A DNA stretch of 44,392 nt, from contig DATFYI010000209.1 in assembly GCA_035315125.1 (NCBI GenBank), positions 1 to 44,392 on the forward strand, read 5' to 3'. The stretch's first letter is position 1. Every line of letters starts with the position of its first letter. This document shows positions 42,765-44,392 of this stretch, piece after piece. The notes below the pieces were generated by a model that saw only the letters and a program-made list of their open reading frames with translations, was not told where the DNA came from and made no database searches. A program made the translations under genes and the position numbers. Source of the DNA: DATFYI01 sp035315125. Its GTDB lineage: Bacteria; Chloroflexota; Anaerolineae; Anaerolineales; Anaerolineaceae.

Positions 42765-43859
42765 ATGGAACAACTTCACTTATATCAGCAAATTGCAGAA
42801 TCAATCAGGCTTGAAATTGTCCAAGGGCATTTAAAAGCAGGTGATCCGATCCCTTCTGTGCGTGCAATGACCGCTCGCTGGGGCTGTACGCCTGGAACAA
42901 TCCAACGAGCTTATCGTGAGTTATCTCGGCAAGGATTAATTACCAGCCGTCCAGGTCAAGGAACGAAAGTTACCAAAAATTTACATCCCATTGAGACGAC
43001 ACCCTTGCGACGAGCGGGTCTGGTTAATCTGGCGGAACAATTTATGCTTGAAGTTTTAGCGGATGGATACACTCCAATCGAAGTAGAACAAGCCTTTAGA
43101 CTGGCTATGGACCGTTGGCGAATTGTTGAAAATTCCCCAATACATCAGCCTTCCAGGATATTATATTTTGTTGGAAGTCATGATCCGGCGGTGGTCTGGT
43201 TGTCGGAACATTTTTCAGAAATCGAATCGCAATCTAAAATCCAGCCGAGTTTCACAGGCAGCCTGGGTGGACTAATGGCAATTGCAGAAGGCAAGGCTGA
43301 TCTAAGTGGAATTCATTTATGGGATGAGGAACACGGCGAATATAACATTCCCTTTGTCCGCCGATTGTTACCCGGCCAAAAAGTTGCTCTGCTCAATTTA
43401 TCCTATCGTCATACAGGTCTCATTATTGCAGCAGGCAACCCCAAGGCAATAAAATCATTGAATGATCTGCAAAGTGGGGAGGTCCGTTTTATCAATCGAC
43501 AGGCAGGCTCTGGCACCCGTGTTTGGTTGGATGCCGTTCTACGCCGCATGGGAATAAATCACCAAAGCATAAATGGCTACACTGATGAAAAAATGACACA
43601 CTCGGAGGTTGCTCGTTGGATCGCTGAAGGTAAAGCCGATGTTGGGCTCGGCCTTCAAACGGCAGCGCTCTCTTATGGTCTGGATTTCATTTTCCTGACA
43701 CTTGAACGTTACGATTTAGTCATTACCGAGAACAACTTTATGCTCACACCGTTTCAGGCGCTCAGGAATTTCTTGCTCAAACCAGAGACTAAAACTGAAA
43801 TTACCGCTCTCGGGGGCTACGAAACCAGTCACACTGGAGACGTTACCTGGGTCGAATAG
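42765..43859 (+). CDS. GntR-type regulator fused to a PBP_like (molybdate-type) sensor domain
   Basis: 364 residues from the ATG at 42765 (a TTG at 42744 is in frame but lies over the promoter). The GntR winged helix (about 1-72) has LYQQIAESIRLEIVQG, IPSVRAMTARWG and GLITSRPGQGT. The rest (about 130-350) is a PBP_like domain (PF12727 type): GSHDPAVVWL, GSLGGLMAIAEGKADLSGIHLWD, INRQAGSGTRVWLD and GKADVGLGLQTAAL. This domain resembles ModA-type periplasmic binding proteins and occurs in molybdopterin-related proteins and regulators. With the divergent Mop gene it probably senses molybdate or tungstate directly, as ModE does with a different fold. No modABC transporter is in the window. Confidence 0.85.
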   Translation: MEQLHLYQQIAESIRLEIVQGHLKAGDPIPSVRAMTARWGCTPGTIQRAYRELSRQGLITSRPGQGTKVTKNLHPIETTPLRRAGLVNLAEQFMLEVLADGYTPIEVEQAFRLAMDRWRIVENSPIHQPSRILYFVGSHDPAVVWLSEHFSEIESQSKIQPSFTGSLGGLMAIAEGKADLSGIHLWDEEHGEYNIPFVRRLLPGQKVALLNLSYRHTGLIIAAGNPKAIKSLNDLQSGEVRFINRQAGSGTRVWLDAVLRRMGINHQSINGYTDEKMTHSEVARWIAEGKADVGLGLQTAALSYGLDFIFLTLERYDLVITENNFMLTPFQALRNFLLKPETKTEITALGGYETSHTGDVTWVE

Positions 43860-43880
43860 AAAAAAGTCCAGGGCTCTGGA
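43860..43880 (-). terminator. Terminator of the response regulator gene
   Basis: Minus strand: TCCAG-AGCC-CTGGA hairpin (43880-43867), then C and six T (43865-43860). The 5-bp stem is short, so moderate confidence. Confidence 0.5.
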
Positions 43881-43884
43881 GTGA

Positions 43885-44392
43885 TTAATTCGAAATTTGG
43901 TCATCATACTTGAGTCGATAACCTACCCCTGGCTCGGTAAGAATATAGCGCGGTTGGCCCGGATCAAGTTCAATTTTATGGCGTAGATTACTGATATTTA
44001 CCCTCAATATATGGGTTTCAGTCTCGTATCCAACTCCCCAGACTTGCCGGAGAAGTTGACGGTGAGTAATCACTTTTCCGACATTTTGAACTAATATTCT
44101 GAATAATTCATACTCCGTCGGGGTTAATAATATTTCGACATTGTTCACAGTAACCAATCGGCTCACAAAATCTACTTTAATTGCGCCGAATTGGAAAATA
44201 GGCTCCATGTTTGGTTGTATTGATCGTCGCAAGCAAACCCTTATCCGGGCTACCAATTCTCCAATCCCAAAAGGCTTGGTCAGATAATCATCTGCACCCA
44301 TGTCTAAAGCTTTGATTTTGTCAGCCTCATTCTCTCGAACAGATAAAATGATGATTGGCACATTCGACCACTCACGAACCCGACTGGTAACT
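43885..44392 (-). CDS. OmpR/KdpE-type response regulator, N-terminus outside the window
   Basis: About 168 residues visible; the frame stays open to the window edge, and a GTG at 44361 is internal Val. The visible receiver part has VPIIILSVRENEADKIKALDMGADDYLTKPF with the conserved Lys; the phosphorylated Asp lies outside. The winged-helix effector domain (last 100 residues) ends in THILRVNISNLRHKIE and YILTEPGVGYRL, which is most like KdpE. KdpE controls potassium transport with the KdpD kinase, but no kdp gene is visible, so it could be another regulator. Its partner kinase may lie just upstream. Confidence 0.85.
   Translation of the reverse strand, partial: VTSRVREWSNVPIIILSVRENEADKIKALDMGADDYLTKPFGIGELVARIRVCLRRSIQPNMEPIFQFGAIKVDFVSRLVTVNNVEILLTPTEYELFRILVQNVGKVITHRQLLRQVWGVGYETETHILRVNISNLRHKIELDPGQPRYILTEPGVGYRLKYDDQISN

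Noticed and set aside
1..44392. Mobile elements, prophage, CRISPR arrays
   Set aside because: No transposase, integrase, phage structural gene, terminal inverted repeats or regularly spaced direct repeats were seen.

Overview
The window looks like a chromosomal segment of an anaerobic, probably filamentous Chloroflexota bacterium close to Anaerolineae. This is inferred from gene content and style: moderate GC, a Rex redox repressor, split methylmalonyl-CoA mutase, a coaD/SepIVA-like pair, a RodZ-type protein and exported proteins with Thr/Pro-rich linkers. I see no phage, transposase, integrase or CRISPR array. Nearly all of the window is housekeeping or conserved-hypothetical coding sequence, packed in short operons on both strands.

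Layout. 1-5790 (+): fakA (5' end outside the window), a DegV/FakB-like protein, recG, coaD and a SepIVA/DivIVA-like coiled-coil protein. 5800-8319 (-): lon, with its own promoter and an 8-bp dyad. 8706-13543 (+): a YlxP/DUF503 protein, an SDR oxidoreductase lacking the usual Tyr/Lys, the radical SAM pair TIGR03960/TIGR03936, and a PrsW-type membrane protease; then tRNA-Arg(CCG). 13740-16277 (-): an MgtA-type P-ATPase. 16480-18010 (+): a YugP-type membrane zinc peptidase and rex. 18007-21350 (-): an MreB-like protein with altered catalytic residues, methylmalonyl-CoA epimerase, and the methylmalonyl-CoA mutase catalytic chain.

21803-25238 (+): rplI, a RodZ-like protein with two HTH domains, and rimO. 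25244-28388 (-): two membrane proteins of unknown function and murJ. 28568-29263 (+): a short RsmI-like methyltransferase. 29331-32927 (-): the de novo NAD operon nadC-nadA-nadB behind a strong promoter and a dyad at its start site. tRNA-Glu(TTC) and an SRAP (YedK/HMCES) protein follow on the minus strand.

34047-42310: fused FtcD, a CapA-like lipoprotein, dcd, an ATP-grasp enzyme, a NodB-like lipoprotein, a histidine phosphatase and a polytopic membrane protein. 42395-43859: a divergent molybdate pair, Mop and a GntR-PBP_like regulator. The window ends in a KdpE-like response regulator whose N-terminus lies outside.

How the genes fit together: envelope and cell shape are represented by an MreB-like protein, RodZ-like, MurJ, SepIVA-like, and CapA-like and NodB-like lipoproteins. 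Translation and RNA are served by L9, RimO, RsmI-like and two tRNAs. Cofactor supply comes from CoaD, NadABC, the Mo-binding pair and folate one-carbon units (FtcD). Redox and propionate metabolism are represented by Rex, the epimerase and the mutase.

The most interesting items are the MreB-like protein with Gln/Cys at expected catalytic Glu/Asp positions, the GntR-PBP/Mop divergon with a probably leaderless regulator, the SepIVA-like protein beside coaD, the double-HTH RodZ, and several promoter-associated dyads. No wholly new multi-gene system is evident. All family names are from residue patterns and memory, not searches.
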